Shown here one piece after another: positions 8,080 through 16,590 of a stretch of 57,561 bases of DNA (position 1 is the first letter of the stretch; every line of letters begins with the position of its first letter). The stretch lies in contig CAKZRQ010000027.1 of assembly GCA_937146645.1 (NCBI GenBank), positions 1 to 57,561 of the forward strand, written 5' to 3'. Position numbers and translations under genes: made by a program. Source of the DNA: an uncultured Cyclobacteriaceae bacterium. Its GTDB lineage: Bacteria > Bacteroidota > Bacteroidia > Cytophagales > Cyclobacteriaceae. The notes beneath the pieces were generated by a model. That model was not told the origin of the DNA, did not search any database, and saw only the letters and a program-made list of their open reading frames with translations.

Positions 8080-9117
8080 TTATTGAATTCTAAGTCTTTG
8101 ACCTATCCTCAAGATAGATCTGGAAGAAATTCCGCTTAATCTCGTTATTTGGGAAATAGGGACACGATATCTCCTTGAAATTGCCCCCAATGTTTCTCCT
8201 CGTCTCACCCTATGATAAGTAGCAGCTCGAGCCTTAGCAATGTAGCCAAAAGTCTCAGGAGTTATCTCAAGGTATTCAGACTTTATGTCGTAATTATCGA
8301 AGTCGTAAACGATTTCAGGGTTGAACGCGATTCCTCGATATCTGAGCTCATAATGCAGGTGAGAGCCTGTGCTCCTTCCGGTATTACCGCCTTTAGCAAT
8401 TTGTTCCCCTGCCTTGACTTCTTGACCTACCTCAACCAGAAATTTGGATAAATGGCCATATACTGTCTCAAGTCCATTTTTGTGCCTTAAAACCAGGTAA
8501 TAACCAAATCCATATCGATTATATGATCTGATCCTTACAATTCCGTCAAAAGCGGCATACACGGGATCTCGAGTTATCAAATCCAAATCTGTACCCAGAT
8601 GTCTTCTCCCCCATCTGAATCCGAATCTAGATGTAACAGGAGTTTTATCCAGAGGCATTTTCCAGTCATAGCCAAAAAAGGAATCATAAAGCCTAAGGTT
8701 AACGGTATCCTGATAGGTCACCGGGTCAAAATCATAAATATCGATCTTTTTACTATCCCAAGGCTCATAATGCTCATAGGCAGTCACCCAAATACTATCA
8801 ATTAAAATTTGTTCGGATACCCTTACCAACTTGTTGGTAGGAGCCCATATCATAAAATCTTGCGAATCGTCTACTATGGATTTTGGTCTGGATAAATCAA
8901 CCTCATTTTTGAAAAGTAGGGAATCAGTTCTTGAGGTTAACTCACGAAGGAAAGCAGACTGGTCAAATCCACCCAATTCTATATTCTTCCTGGGTGCAGG
9001 CTGAATCGTATCAGACCTGTCCTTCTTAATAATCTTAGGGAAGATTTGAGCCTGGACTTGTAATGATCCAGTCAGAAATAAAATTCCTAAGAATAAAGAG
9101 AGAACAAAAGGTCTCAT
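8080..9117 (-). CDS. Secreted M23 metallopeptidase with C-terminal LysM
   Basis: The 345-residue precursor opens with a signal peptide (hydrophobic FVLSLFLGILFLTGSL, cut after VQA). The peptidase M23 domain lies around residues 155-255. It shows the zinc ligands of the HxxxD type in RHLGTDLD and the HxH motif in SHLHYELRYRG, plus the YGHLSKF block. A single LysM domain closes the protein (YHRVRRGETLGAISRRY and following). It should act on peptidoglycan in the periplasm, cleaving crosslinks or serving as an activator. It lies two bases upstream of bshB1 on the same strand. Confidence 0.93.
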   Translation of the reverse strand: MRPFVLSLFLGILFLTGSLQVQAQIFPKIIKKDRSDTIQPAPRKNIELGGFDQSAFLRELTSRTDSLLFKNEVDLSRPKSIVDDSQDFMIWAPTNKLVRVSEQILIDSIWVTAYEHYEPWDSKKIDIYDFDPVTYQDTVNLRLYDSFFGYDWKMPLDKTPVTSRFGFRWGRRHLGTDLDLITRDPVYAAFDGIVRIRSYNRYGFGYYLVLRHKNGLETVYGHLSKFLVEVGQEVKAGEQIAKGGNTGRSTGSHLHYELRYRGIAFNPEIVYDFDNYDIKSEYLEITPETFGYIAKARAATYHRVRRGETLGAISRRYRVPISQITRLSGISSRSILRIGQRLRIQ

Positions 9118-9127
9118 TAATTGGGGC

Positions 9128-10072
9128 TTAAGCAGTTTCTAGTTCTGCCAAAAACCTTTCTGCATCAAGAGCCGCCATACATCCTGTTCCGGCAGCAGTG
9201 ACTGCTTGTCGGTACACATTATCTTGTGCATCGCCGCAAGCAAAAACGCCTTCTAGATTGGTCTTGGTGGTTCCTGGGATAGTCTTCAAATAGCCTGCAT
9301 CATCCATGTGCAGAAAATCTTTGAATATATCGGTGTTTGGCTGGTGACCTATAGCAACAAAAAAGCCAGAAACTGCCAGTTCCGATTTTTCTTGAGTTTT
9401 GTTATTGAAAATTCTTACTCCGCTTACTTCATCATCTCCAAGAATCTCATCTGTTTCCGTATTCCATAGAATTTCAATCTTTGGATTGCTCATCACACGC
9501 TTTTGCATAATCTGAGAAGCACGCATTTCATCTCTTCTTACAAGCATGTACACCTTATTACAGATATTAGAAAGATATGAAGCCTCTTCACATGCAGTGT
9601 CCCCTGCACCGACAATAGCCACATCCTGACCTCTAAAAAAGAATCCATCACAAACGGCACAAGCTGAAACCCCCTTACCATTCAAACGGGTTTCGCTCTC
9701 GATTCCAAGCCATTTTGCAGAGGCACCTGTAGAGATGATAACTGTATCAGCTTCGATGACCTTTTGCTCATCAATAGTTACTTTTCTAGGAGTAGAATCA
9801 AAATCCACAGAAGTAGCAAGACCAAAACGAACATCAGTTCCAAATCGCTCTGCCTGCTTACGGAAATCTTCCATCATCTCAGGCCCCATTACCCCATCAG
9901 GGTATCCAGGATAATTCTCAACATCATTAGTGATAGTCAATTGACCACCCGGCTGTCCACCTGTGTACAGAACAGGTGACAATCCCGCCCTAGATGCATA
10001 AATAGCAGCTGTATAGCCTGCTGGACCAGATCCTACGATTAGAACTTTAACTTTTTCCGTTTCTTGACTCAT
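9128..10072 (-). CDS. trxB: Thioredoxin reductase
   Basis: This 314-residue flavoprotein reduces thioredoxin with NADPH. The FAD-binding GSGPAGYTAAIYASRAGL lies at the N-terminus. The redox-active CAVC disulfide is near residue 137, followed by the NADPH-binding GAGDTACEEA, and the C-terminal GVFACGDAQDN block binds FAD. Length and motif order are standard for low-molecular-weight TrxB. It is probably first in the transcript trxB, M23 peptidase, bshB1, with no terminator visible in the short gaps. Confidence 0.97.
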   Translation of the reverse strand: MSQETEKVKVLIVGSGPAGYTAAIYASRAGLSPVLYTGGQPGGQLTITNDVENYPGYPDGVMGPEMMEDFRKQAERFGTDVRFGLATSVDFDSTPRKVTIDEQKVIEADTVIISTGASAKWLGIESETRLNGKGVSACAVCDGFFFRGQDVAIVGAGDTACEEASYLSNICNKVYMLVRRDEMRASQIMQKRVMSNPKIEILWNTETDEILGDDEVSGVRIFNNKTQEKSELAVSGFFVAIGHQPNTDIFKDFLHMDDAGYLKTIPGTTKTNLEGVFACGDAQDNVYRQAVTAAGTGCMAALDAERFLAELETA

Positions 10073-10186
10073 TTTGAAACTGATTTAAGATCACAAATTT
10101 TGTTATTTCTAAGCATTAACCACATTTGGGGGTGTTAAAATTCCCAAAGCAGATCAAGCTTAGAAAATATTTTTGATAATTATGGC

Positions 10187-10217
10187 AAAAAAAGAAGGGG
10201 CTTTAAAAAAACCCCTT
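10187..10217 (-). terminator. Terminator after the sigma-factor gene
   Basis: AAGGGG (10195-10200) pairs with CCCCTT (10212-10217). Read on the minus strand, the hairpin is followed by CTTTTTTTG. It lies seven bases beyond the sigma-factor stop. Confidence 0.75.
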
Positions 10218-10223
10218 TTTACT

Positions 10224-11087
10224 TTATCCTAAGTAAGGTTTCAAGGTCTTACTTCTTGAAGTATGCCTCAATCGCCTTATGGCTTTTTCCTTTATTTGTC
10301 TTACTCTTTCACGAGTAAGATTAAACTTCTCTCCGATCTCTTCGAGGGTCATAGCATGCTCACCATTCAATCCGAAGTAAAGAGTAATAACATCTGCTTC
10401 TCTTTGAGTCAAAGTAGACAGTGCTCTTTGTACTTCTTTACGAAGAGAGTCATTCATCAAGCCATCGTCTGGCTTTTCATCTCCATCGTTTTCTAGTACA
10501 TCCAAAAGGCTATTCTCTTCACCTTGAACAAAAGGCGCGTCCATGGAAACGTGTCTACCAGAAATCTTCATGGTATCAACTACCTCGTTTGCAGTTACTT
10601 CTAGAACCTCGGCAAGTTCTTCAGGAGATGGTTCCCTTTCGAATTTTTGCTCAAGTTCGCTAAAGGTCTTGCTTATTTTATTCAAAGACCCCACTCTGTT
10701 CAAGGGAAGACGTACAATCCTGGATTGCTCTGCTAGAGCCTGAAGAATTGATTGACGAATCCACCAAACAGCATAAGAAATAAACTTAAATCCTCTTGTT
10801 TCATCAAAACGTTGCGCGGCTTTGATCAGACCAAGGTTTCCTTCATTAATAAGGTCACCTAGAGAAAGGCCTTGATTTTGATACTGCTTTGCCACAGATA
10901 CCACAAATCTAAGGTTTGCTTTGGTAAGCTTTTCGAGTGCGAGCTGATCTCCCTCACGAATTCGCTTAGCTAAAACCACCTCTTCATCAGCAGTTAAAAG
11001 GTCTACTTTACCTATTTCCTGAAGATATTTATCGAGAGACTGACTCTCTCTATTGGTAATCTGCTTGCTAATTTTTAGCTGCCTCAT
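10224..11087 (-). CDS. rpoD: Primary RNA polymerase sigma factor (RpoD/SigA type)
   Basis: At 287 residues this matches the compact primary sigma factor of Bacteroidota, which lacks the long region 1.1 and non-conserved region of proteobacterial RpoD. Region 1.2 ([20 protein letters not shown]) and region 2 are clear, the latter with [18 protein letters not shown] and the melting segment [14 protein letters not shown]. Region 3 is present. Region 4 ends in [20 protein letters not shown], the -35-type recognition helix-turn-helix. This factor reads the -33/-7 promoters seen elsewhere in the window. It lies 64 bases downstream of pnp and is followed by a terminator. Confidence 0.95.
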   Translation of the reverse strand: MRQLKISKQITNRESQSLDKYLQEIGKVDLLTADEEVVLAKRIREGDQLALEKLTKANLRFVVSVAKQYQNQGLSLGDLINEGNLGLIKAAQRFDETRGFKFISYAVWWIRQSILQALAEQSRIVRLPLNRVGSLNKISKTFSELEQKFEREPSPEELAEVLEVTANEVVDTMKISGRHVSMDAPFVQGEENSLLDVLENDGDEKPDDGLMNDSLRKEVQRALSTLTQREADVITLYFGLNGEHAMTLEEIGEKFNLTRERVRQIKEKAIRRLRHTSRSKTLKPYLG

Positions 11088-11151
11088 TCAGATTATTTTT
11101 TGTATTTGTCTAGTTAATAGCCCAATAAAGTACACATTATTGAGCTGATAT

Positions 11152-13296
11152 TTACTTTTTGTCCTCAGCTTTTTTTTCAGGCTTTGGCAACAATACTTTT
11201 CTTGAAAGCTTGAACTTCCCGGTACGCTTATCAATGTCAATAAGCTTCACTACGATCTCTTCTCCTGGCTCGAATACACCGTCCATAGACTCTACTCGCT
11301 CCCATTTGATTTCTGATATATGTAGTAAACCATCTTTTCCAGGCATAAATTCCACAAATGCTCCAAATGGCTGAATATTCTTCACCTTACCGGTATACGT
11401 CTCTCCAACTTCTGGCTGAGCGACGATGGCTTTAATTCTGGCCAAAGCTGCATCCATATTATCCTGATTCGCAGAGAAGATGGCAATCTTACCCTGATTA
11501 TCGATCTCTTCAATAACGATAGTAGTTTCAGTATCCTTCTGGATTTCCTGAATAACTTTTCCTCCAGGTCCAATAACCGCTCCGATAAGCTCCTTAGGAA
11601 TGAACATCTGGAAAGATCTCGGAGTATGTGGCTTCAAATCTGGTTTTGGTTCCGCCAAAGTTTCATTAATCTTATCCAGGATATGTAGTCTACCCTCCTT
11701 CGCTTGATACAAAGCTTCTTTAAGAACGTTGTAATCCAATCCTTCCACTTTAAGATCCATCTGACAAGCAGTGATACCTTTCGAAGTACCGGTTACTTTA
11801 AAGTCCATATCTCCTAGGTGATCTTCGTCTCCAAGGATATCAGAAAGGATAGAATAGTTTCCAGTTTCGCTATCGGAGATCATTCCCATGGCGATTCCTG
11901 TTACTGGAGCCTTGATTTGAATACCAGCATCCATCAGGGCTAATGAACCTGCACATACAGTAGCCATAGATGAAGACCCATTGGATTCAAGAATGTCAGA
12001 AACCACACGAATAGTGTATGGATTTTCTTCATCAGAAGGAACCACTTTTTTAAGTGCTCTCATGGCAAGGTTACCGTGACCCACTTCTCTTCTTCCCGGA
12101 CCTCTATTTGGTCTTACCTCACCGGTAGAGAAAGCTGGGAAGTTATAGTGAAGGAAGAACTTATTATATCCGGAGATCATCGCTCCATCTACCATTTGCT
12201 CATCCATCTTAGTACCCAAAGTACAAGTTGTTACGGATTGAGTCTCACCTCTGGTAAATACTGCAGAACCATGAGCAGAAGGCAAGTAATCAACTACAGA
12301 CCAGATATCTCGAACTTCGTTCAACTTTCTTCCATCCAATCTCTTCTTCTCATTCAAGGTTAGATTTCTCGCTGCCTCTTTATGAATTTTTCCAAAATAA
12401 GGTCCAACTAAGGACTCTTCGAATTCATGCTCTTCGCCAAGACTTTCGATAAACTCATCCTTGATCTCTTTAACCAAAGCACTTCTCTCAGACTTGTTTG
12501 CGATTTGCTTGCTTACCACAGCGTATAGCTTGTCGTAAAGCTCAGACTTCATTTTATCGAAAAGAGCAGGATCAGACTTTTCGTGATTGTACTCTCTCTT
12601 TTCTTCCTTACCCACTGCCTTTGTCAGCTCGAGCTGAATCTGGCAATGTCTCTTAATTTCTTCATGAGCGAACTGCATGGCTTCAACCATTTCATCCTCA
12701 TGGATTTCATTGGCTTCACCCTCTACCATAAGGATGTAATCCAAAGAACCTGCTACGATGAATTCCAAAGATGCTCTTTCGAGATCATTCGGCTTAGGGT
12801 TGATTACCAAATTCCCATCAATCTTGGCCACTCTAACTTCAGAAATTGGCCCGTTGAAAGGAATATCAGATACAGCCAAAGCTGAAGAAGCAGCAAGTCC
12901 CGCTAATGCATCCGGAAGAACCTCATCATCTGCGCTCATAAGCGTGATCGCAATCTGTGTATCTGCATGATAGTCGTCCGGGAAAATCGGACGGATAGCT
13001 CTATCTACGATTCGGCTAATAAGGATTTCATAATCCGAAAGCCTTCCTTCTCTTTTTAGAAATCCACCAGGAATTTTACCCGCTGAGGCAAATTTCTCCT
13101 GATAGTCAACTGACATAGGTAAAAAGTCTACTCCTTCTCCTGCCTCCTTCTTTGATACTACGGTAGCCAAAAGCATAGCCTTACCCATGCGAACGACCAC
13201 TGATCCGTCAGCTTGTTTTGCCAGTGCACCCGTTTCTATTGTAATTTCTCTTCCATCTTCAAGGGTGATGGTCTTTGTGATTAAGTTTGGTAACAT
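11152..13296 (-). CDS. pnp: Polynucleotide phosphorylase
   Basis: This 714-residue 3'-5' exoribonuclease uses phosphate to degrade RNA. Two RNase PH-like halves are visible, the first with [14 protein letters not shown] and [13 protein letters not shown], the second with [14 protein letters not shown] and [17 protein letters not shown] domain follows ([20 protein letters not shown] near residue 560), then a C-terminal S1 domain ([18 protein letters not shown]). It follows rpsO on the same strand, the classical rpsO-pnp order. A strong terminator-type hairpin lies between them and could attenuate or process the transcript. Confidence 0.98.
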   Translation of the reverse strand: MLPNLITKTITLEDGREITIETGALAKQADGSVVVRMGKAMLLATVVSKKEAGEGVDFLPMSVDYQEKFASAGKIPGGFLKREGRLSDYEILISRIVDRAIRPIFPDDYHADTQIAITLMSADDEVLPDALAGLAASSALAVSDIPFNGPISEVRVAKIDGNLVINPKPNDLERASLEFIVAGSLDYILMVEGEANEIHEDEMVEAMQFAHEEIKRHCQIQLELTKAVGKEEKREYNHEKSDPALFDKMKSELYDKLYAVVSKQIANKSERSALVKEIKDEFIESLGEEHEFEESLVGPYFGKIHKEAARNLTLNEKKRLDGRKLNEVRDIWSVVDYLPSAHGSAVFTRGETQSVTTCTLGTKMDEQMVDGAMISGYNKFFLHYNFPAFSTGEVRPNRGPGRREVGHGNLAMRALKKVVPSDEENPYTIRVVSDILESNGSSSMATVCAGSLALMDAGIQIKAPVTGIAMGMISDSETGNYSILSDILGDEDHLGDMDFKVTGTSKGITACQMDLKVEGLDYNVLKEALYQAKEGRLHILDKINETLAEPKPDLKPHTPRSFQMFIPKELIGAVIGPGGKVIQEIQKDTETTIVIEEIDNQGKIAIFSANQDNMDAALARIKAIVAQPEVGETYTGKVKNIQPFGAFVEFMPGKDGLLHISEIKWERVESMDGVFEPGEEIVVKLIDIDKRTGKFKLSRKVLLPKPEKKAEDKK

Positions 13297-13350
13297 ATAT
13301 GATTTATAAATGTGTGGTTAGTAAGCTAAAAAAGATGATTGCAATCCTAT

Positions 13351-13389
13351 AAAAAGAAAAAAGTAAGGTTCTCAAATAGAGAACCTTAC
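13351..13389 (-). terminator. Terminator or attenuator between rpsO and pnp
   Basis: GTAAGGTTCTC (13363-13373) pairs perfectly with GAGAACCTTAC (13379-13389) around a 5-base loop. Read on the minus strand, the 11-bp stem is followed by TTTTTTCTTTTT. It starts six bases after the rpsO stop. In other bacteria this intergenic region is an RNA-processing site; here it looks like a strong intrinsic terminator. Confidence 0.85.
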
Positions 13390-13395
13390 AATGGA

Positions 13396-13671
13396 TTACT
13401 TTCGAAGTCCAAGCTCAGCGATAATCGCTCTGTAACGCTCGATGTCCTTCTTGTATAAGTAGTCAAGTAGGCTTCTTCTTTTACCTACCAATTTCAACAA
13501 TCCAAGTCTTGAAGAGTGATCCTTCTTGTTAGACTTAAGATGTTCTGTGAGATGCTTAATTCTGTGTGTAAAGAGGGCGATCTGAGACTCTGGAGATCCA
13601 GTGTCAGTATCAGATTTTAACCGTCCATGATTCTTAAACAGCTCTTGCTTTTTCTCTGGTGTTAAATACAT
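13396..13671 (-). CDS. rpsO: 30S ribosomal protein S15
   Basis: The 91 residues are standard S15 length. Family blocks are visible: the N-terminal [16 protein letters not shown] segment, [20 protein letters not shown] in the first helical pair, and [21 protein letters not shown] in the second, ending [17 protein letters not shown]15 binds 16S rRNA in the platform of the small subunit. It is followed by the terminator hairpin and pnp on the same strand. Confidence 0.98.
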   Translation of the reverse strand: MYLTPEKKQELFKNHGRLKSDTDTGSPESQIALFTHRIKHLTEHLKSNKKDHSSRLGLLKLVGKRRSLLDYLYKKDIERYRAIIAELGLRK

Positions 13672-13731
13672 GTTTAGCTAAATTTTATAAAACAGCTACA
13701 AAGGTAACTGTATTATTGAAATAATAAAAAC

Positions 13732-15498
13732 CTACTGTGCTATTGAAGGCTTTCTATTAAAGGCCTTTTTAATCTTCTTCCAGGCAGATTGATAAAAATC
13801 CGGTTCAAAGAGCCTCGCATCCTTTCGCGCCTGCTTCAAAAAGAATAATCCAAAGGGAATTAAAGCCAGGTTTGAAAACCAAGTTCCGAAAAGCGGATCA
13901 ACCACTCCCTCTTTTGCCCACTTCTCTCCAGTAATGGTCAGCATGTAATAAAGAATGAAAAAGATAATGGAGAAGAGCACCGGCATTCCCAATCCCCCTT
14001 TCTTTATAATCGCTCCAAGCGGAGCTCCAATCATGAACATCACGATACAGGCAAATGCCTGCGTATACTTCTGATACCAGGCTATTTGGTATCTTCTGTA
14101 CTCCCTCTTATGATTATCTACAGTGGCTCTTTTGGTCACAAAAGTATTTTTGAGGTTTCGTGCATTGTTTGTAGCCATGGTCAATGCATTATCCATGTAT
14201 CGACGGGCTTCTAACGCAGAATCTAAATAGGCTTTTTCTTCAGCTGTCAATGGTGCTGTACGAAGGAACTTAGGCTTATCATCTTTACTTGTTGTATCCT
14301 TTTGCACCAACTTCGCTGTATCTCTACCCTGTCGTGATCTCAATTTATTTGCTCTGAATAAGGAATCACTCTTTGGTAATTCGCTTACCACATTTGTTAA
14401 AACCTCCTCCTTAGGAGGGTTTATTTGCAGGTCAGGATTTTGAGCTATTCTCACACTATCCCTTCTAGCAGAATCAATTTTGGCAAGTAAATCCAATGAA
14501 TCTTTCTCGGCACGCATTCTTCTTGATTTAAGCATCCGAATAGTATCATCCTTGGCTTTTCGATCATAAATATGTGGAGGTGGATCTAATGGCCTCTTTT
14601 TCGTCATGTAAGAATAGATGCCTTCTGTTGTCTTATAGTTTTCCCAAAGCTGATCATTAACTCGGGTATCAATAGAATCTAGACCATCCTGAATTTGACT
14701 TATATTCTTAATAGCACGGTTTGTGCTCCACAGGTCTTCTGGTGTTCTGTCTAGCTCAAAAGCATCCAGGTTAAATACGATGGTGTTTTCGGTAAAGGAA
14801 GTCCGACTAAACTCGCCTGGTGGATCACCTATCCCTCTTTCAGCTCTCGTAAGGCTATAATTCTTTCCACTAAATAGTATGAAGCGGAGGTACTTTTCAT
14901 CATTAAAGGACTCCATGATCCCGGAATCGGCAAGGGTGACATTCAGGTTTCCTATTCCATCTGAATGGTCATAAATAATGATATCGCGGAGGTTATTCTC
15001 TCCTATCTTCTCATTGACCTTTATGCTATAGTTTGGAATCCCATCATAAAAGACCCCTTCTTTGATTTCAAGGGCAGGAGATTTCATCCGGATGTCATAT
15101 AGAAGGCTGAAGGTTTTGAGATTTACCTTCGGAACCACATAATTATTTGATAAATAAGCGAAAATGGATAAGACTACTACAAAGACTCCAATTGGAAGAA
15201 GTGCTCGAAGTAATGAAATACCACTACTCTTTATGGCAGTCAATTCGAAATGCTCACCAAGATTCCCAAAAGTCATCAAGCTGGAGAGTAGAACTGCCAA
15301 GGGTAAAGCCATTGGAGAGATACTGATCACAAAGTATCCGATCAGTTCCATGTAAATCCAAAACCCGAGACCTTTGCCAAAAATCTCATCGAAGTATTTC
15401 AGCATATTGACCGTGAGCAGAATAAAATCCACTACCACAAAGGTCAATAAAAATGGGCCTAAGAAAGACCCTAAAATTAGCTTATCGAGTTTTTTCAT
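13732..15498 (-). CDS. LptF/LptG family lipopolysaccharide export permease
   Basis: This 588-residue inner-membrane protein of the YjgP/YjgQ type has three predicted N-terminal membrane segments (residues about 10-130, with SPMALPLAVLLSSLMTFG and the FELTAIKSSGIS motif). A periplasmic part and three C-terminal segments (about residues 475-560, including FACIVMFMIGAPLGAIIKKGGLG) follow. It should form part of the ABC machine that pulls LPS out of the membrane. It is much longer than the roughly 360 residues of proteobacterial LptF or LptG because of a charged insert around residues 265-470, a feature I associate with Bacteroidota members. The START-like gene lies 69 bases upstream. Confidence 0.9.
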   Translation of the reverse strand: MKKLDKLILGSFLGPFLLTFVVVDFILLTVNMLKYFDEIFGKGLGFWIYMELIGYFVISISPMALPLAVLLSSLMTFGNLGEHFELTAIKSSGISLLRALLPIGVFVVVLSIFAYLSNNYVVPKVNLKTFSLLYDIRMKSPALEIKEGVFYDGIPNYSIKVNEKIGENNLRDIIIYDHSDGIGNLNVTLADSGIMESFNDEKYLRFILFSGKNYSLTRAERGIGDPPGEFSRTSFTENTIVFNLDAFELDRTPEDLWSTNRAIKNISQIQDGLDSIDTRVNDQLWENYKTTEGIYSYMTKKRPLDPPPHIYDRKAKDDTIRMLKSRRMRAEKDSLDLLAKIDSARRDSVRIAQNPDLQINPPKEEVLTNVVSELPKSDSLFRANKLRSRQGRDTAKLVQKDTTSKDDKPKFLRTAPLTAEEKAYLDSALEARRYMDNALTMATNNARNLKNTFVTKRATVDNHKREYRRYQIAWYQKYTQAFACIVMFMIGAPLGAIIKKGGLGMPVLFSIIFFILYYMLTITGEKWAKEGVVDPLFGTWFSNLALIPFGLFFLKQARKDARLFEPDFYQSAWKKIKKAFNRKPSIAQ

Positions 15499-15566
15499 GA
15501 ACTAAATCCCTTCACCAAATACGTAGATCGTGAAAAGCGGTTCAAAAATGGGAATTACTGTGGAAT

Positions 15567-15962
15567 TTAACCACCGATTATTTCTTTTAGTTTACCTACT
15601 AGACCATCCCAAATGGCTTGGGACTCCTCTTCATCGTAGTCATCCGTGTAGTCTATCACTTTAAGAAACATAGTTTGAGTGACCTCATTTTCTTCCAATT
15701 TAAATTCTATGAAGGAATGATCATCCTCGTTCGGATTATCAGGGTCAAAAAAGTCAAACTTGATATGGTTGTTTAGTCTGATCGAAGCTATATGAGCATG
15801 ATGCTCTTCATTATCAAAATAGAAAATGAAGTTTTTATCTTCATCAATTCTTACTTCATCTGCAAACCAATCTTCCAGTCCACTTGCGGTACTTAAATAA
15901 TTAAAAATCATTTTTCGGGAGGCATTGATTTGATAATCAGTGACAAACTTGCTCTTTACCAT
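15567..15962 (-). CDS. START-like (AHSA1/SRPBCC-type) domain protein
   Basis: This 131-residue single-domain protein begins with the INASRKMIFNYLSTASGLEDWFADEV pattern (key parts: ASRKMIFNYL and LEDWFADEV) typical of START-like AHSA1 proteins. The middle is strongly acidic (DNEEHH, DPDNPNEDD) and the C-terminal helix ends AIWDGLVGKLKEIIGG. The fold makes a hydrophobic cavity, but its ligand here is unknown. It precedes the LptF/G permease on the same strand, so the two may be co-transcribed. Confidence 0.85.
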   Translation of the reverse strand: MVKSKFVTDYQINASRKMIFNYLSTASGLEDWFADEVRIDEDKNFIFYFDNEEHHAHIASIRLNNHIKFDFFDPDNPNEDDHSFIEFKLEENEVTQTMFLKVIDYTDDYDEEESQAIWDGLVGKLKEIIGG

Positions 15963-15998
15963 GACTTCAATGATTTAGTAAGTGAAAAATCTATTTTT

Positions 15999-16181
15999 TC
16001 AATTAACCCCACTTGCTTTTAACAAACCATCCATCCATATTTGCATTCTCATTTGAAAAGATGAGTTTTTCTCTAACGAAGAGGGTCGAGGATGATTGTA
16101 CAGCCAACCGTGTCTCTTCTTAATATAGGGATTAATTTCAACATAAGGTTGAACTTTAGAAAAATTAGGATTTAGAGGCAT
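15999..16181 (-). CDS. Short ORF of doubtful coding value beside tRNA-Met
   Basis: This 60-residue frame has many Pro, Asn, Trp and His residues and no recognisable domain. It reads KKRHGWLYNHPRPSSLEKNS in the middle and starts with MPLNPNFSKV. It lies in a stretch with tRNA-derived and palindromic remnants. It may be a repeat-derived or decayed sequence rather than a working gene. I list it because it otherwise fills a gene-free interval. Confidence 0.25.
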   Translation of the reverse strand: MPLNPNFSKVQPYVEINPYIKKRHGWLYNHPRPSSLEKNSSFQMRMQIWMDGLLKASGVN

Positions 16182-16203
16182 TATAGTACTTCAACTAATA
16201 TAA

Positions 16204-16250
16204 TGGCGAGGTATCCCGATAGTAATCGGGAGCAGGATTCATATCCTGAG
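16204..16250 (+). pseudogene. tRNA-Met remnant with D-arm replaced by a palindrome
   Basis: TGGCGAGGTA (16204-16213) and GCAGGATTCATA (16232-16243), plus CCTGAG (16245-16250), match the intact tRNA-Met 97 bases downstream. The bases between, which should form the D-arm, are exactly replaced by the hairpin TCCCGATAGTAATCGGGA (16214-16231). No T-arm or acceptor 3' half follows. It cannot fold into a working tRNA. Confidence 0.75.
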
Positions 16251-16301
16251 TACTTTTCATTGAAAATAGAATATTAATGTCATTAGACATCAAAATAATA
16301 T

Positions 16302-16375
16302 GGCGAGGTAGCTCAGTTGGTTAGAGCGCAGGATTCATAACCCTGAGGTCACGGGTTCAACTCCCGTCTTCGCTA
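16302..16375 (+). tRNA. tRNA-Met (anticodon CAT)
   Basis: The acceptor is GGCGAGG pairing with CTTCGCT (one G-U pair at the end and one inside). The D-stem is GCTC/GAGC, the anticodon loop TTCATAA gives anticodon CAT, and the T-arm is ACGGG/CCCGT with loop TTCAACT. The last pair of the anticodon stem is an A-C mismatch. CAT could in principle belong to a lysidine-modified tRNA-Ile, but the overall sequence reads as elongator tRNA-Met. The CCA end is not encoded. Confidence 0.9.
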
Positions 16376-16376
16376 C

Positions 16377-16406
16377 AAAGGCTTTCAGAAATGAAAGCCT
16401 TTTTGT
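16377..16406 (+). terminator. Terminator of tRNA-Met
   Basis: AAAGGCTTTCA (16377-16387) pairs with TGAAAGCCTTT (16392-16402) around GAAA and is followed by a T-run. It starts two bases after the tRNA. A near-identical copy lies at 16511-16540. Confidence 0.85.
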
Positions 16407-16430
16407 TTTGAACCAAATTCCAGATTAATA

Positions 16431-16507
16431 TCCTGAATTTTCGAGAAATTCAGGACATGGGCCTGCTTGCCGCAGGCAAGTTCAACTCCTCCCGAAAGCT
16501 TTCGGGA
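16431..16507. repeat. Cluster of three palindromic units
   Basis: Three hairpins follow one another. TCCTGAATTT (16431-16440) pairs with AAATTCAGGA (16446-16455). CTTGCC (16466-16471) pairs with GGCAAG (16475-16480). TCCCGAAAGCTTTCGGGA (16490-16507) is a perfect 18-bp palindrome. The last has the same TCCCGA...TCGGGA ends as the hairpin inside the tRNA remnant at 16214-16231, so both belong to one REP-like repeat family. Confidence 0.7.
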
Positions 16508-16541
16508 CCACAAAGGCTTTCAGAAATGGAAGCCTTTTTTG
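16480..16541 (+). pseudogene. tRNA-Met 3' remnant with terminator copy, split by a palindrome
   Basis: GTTCAACTCC (16480-16489) matches the T-loop region of tRNA-Met. The 3' acceptor half is replaced by the palindrome at 16490-16507. The sequence then resumes with ACAAAGGCTTTCAGAAATG (16510-16528) and a T-run, matching the tRNA terminator with one change in the stem. This second remnant lies on the other side of the intact gene. The hairpin may still act as a terminator. Confidence 0.65.
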
Positions 16542-16590
16542 TTTAGGTTTAAAAGCATATTAGTAGATTCTTAACTGAAGTTTCACGCAT

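Noticed and set aside
16302..16375. tRNA with CAT anticodon considered as tRNA-Ile2
   Set aside because: The overall sequence and stems read as elongator tRNA-Met; identity of the modified base cannot be seen, so Ile2 is only a remote option.
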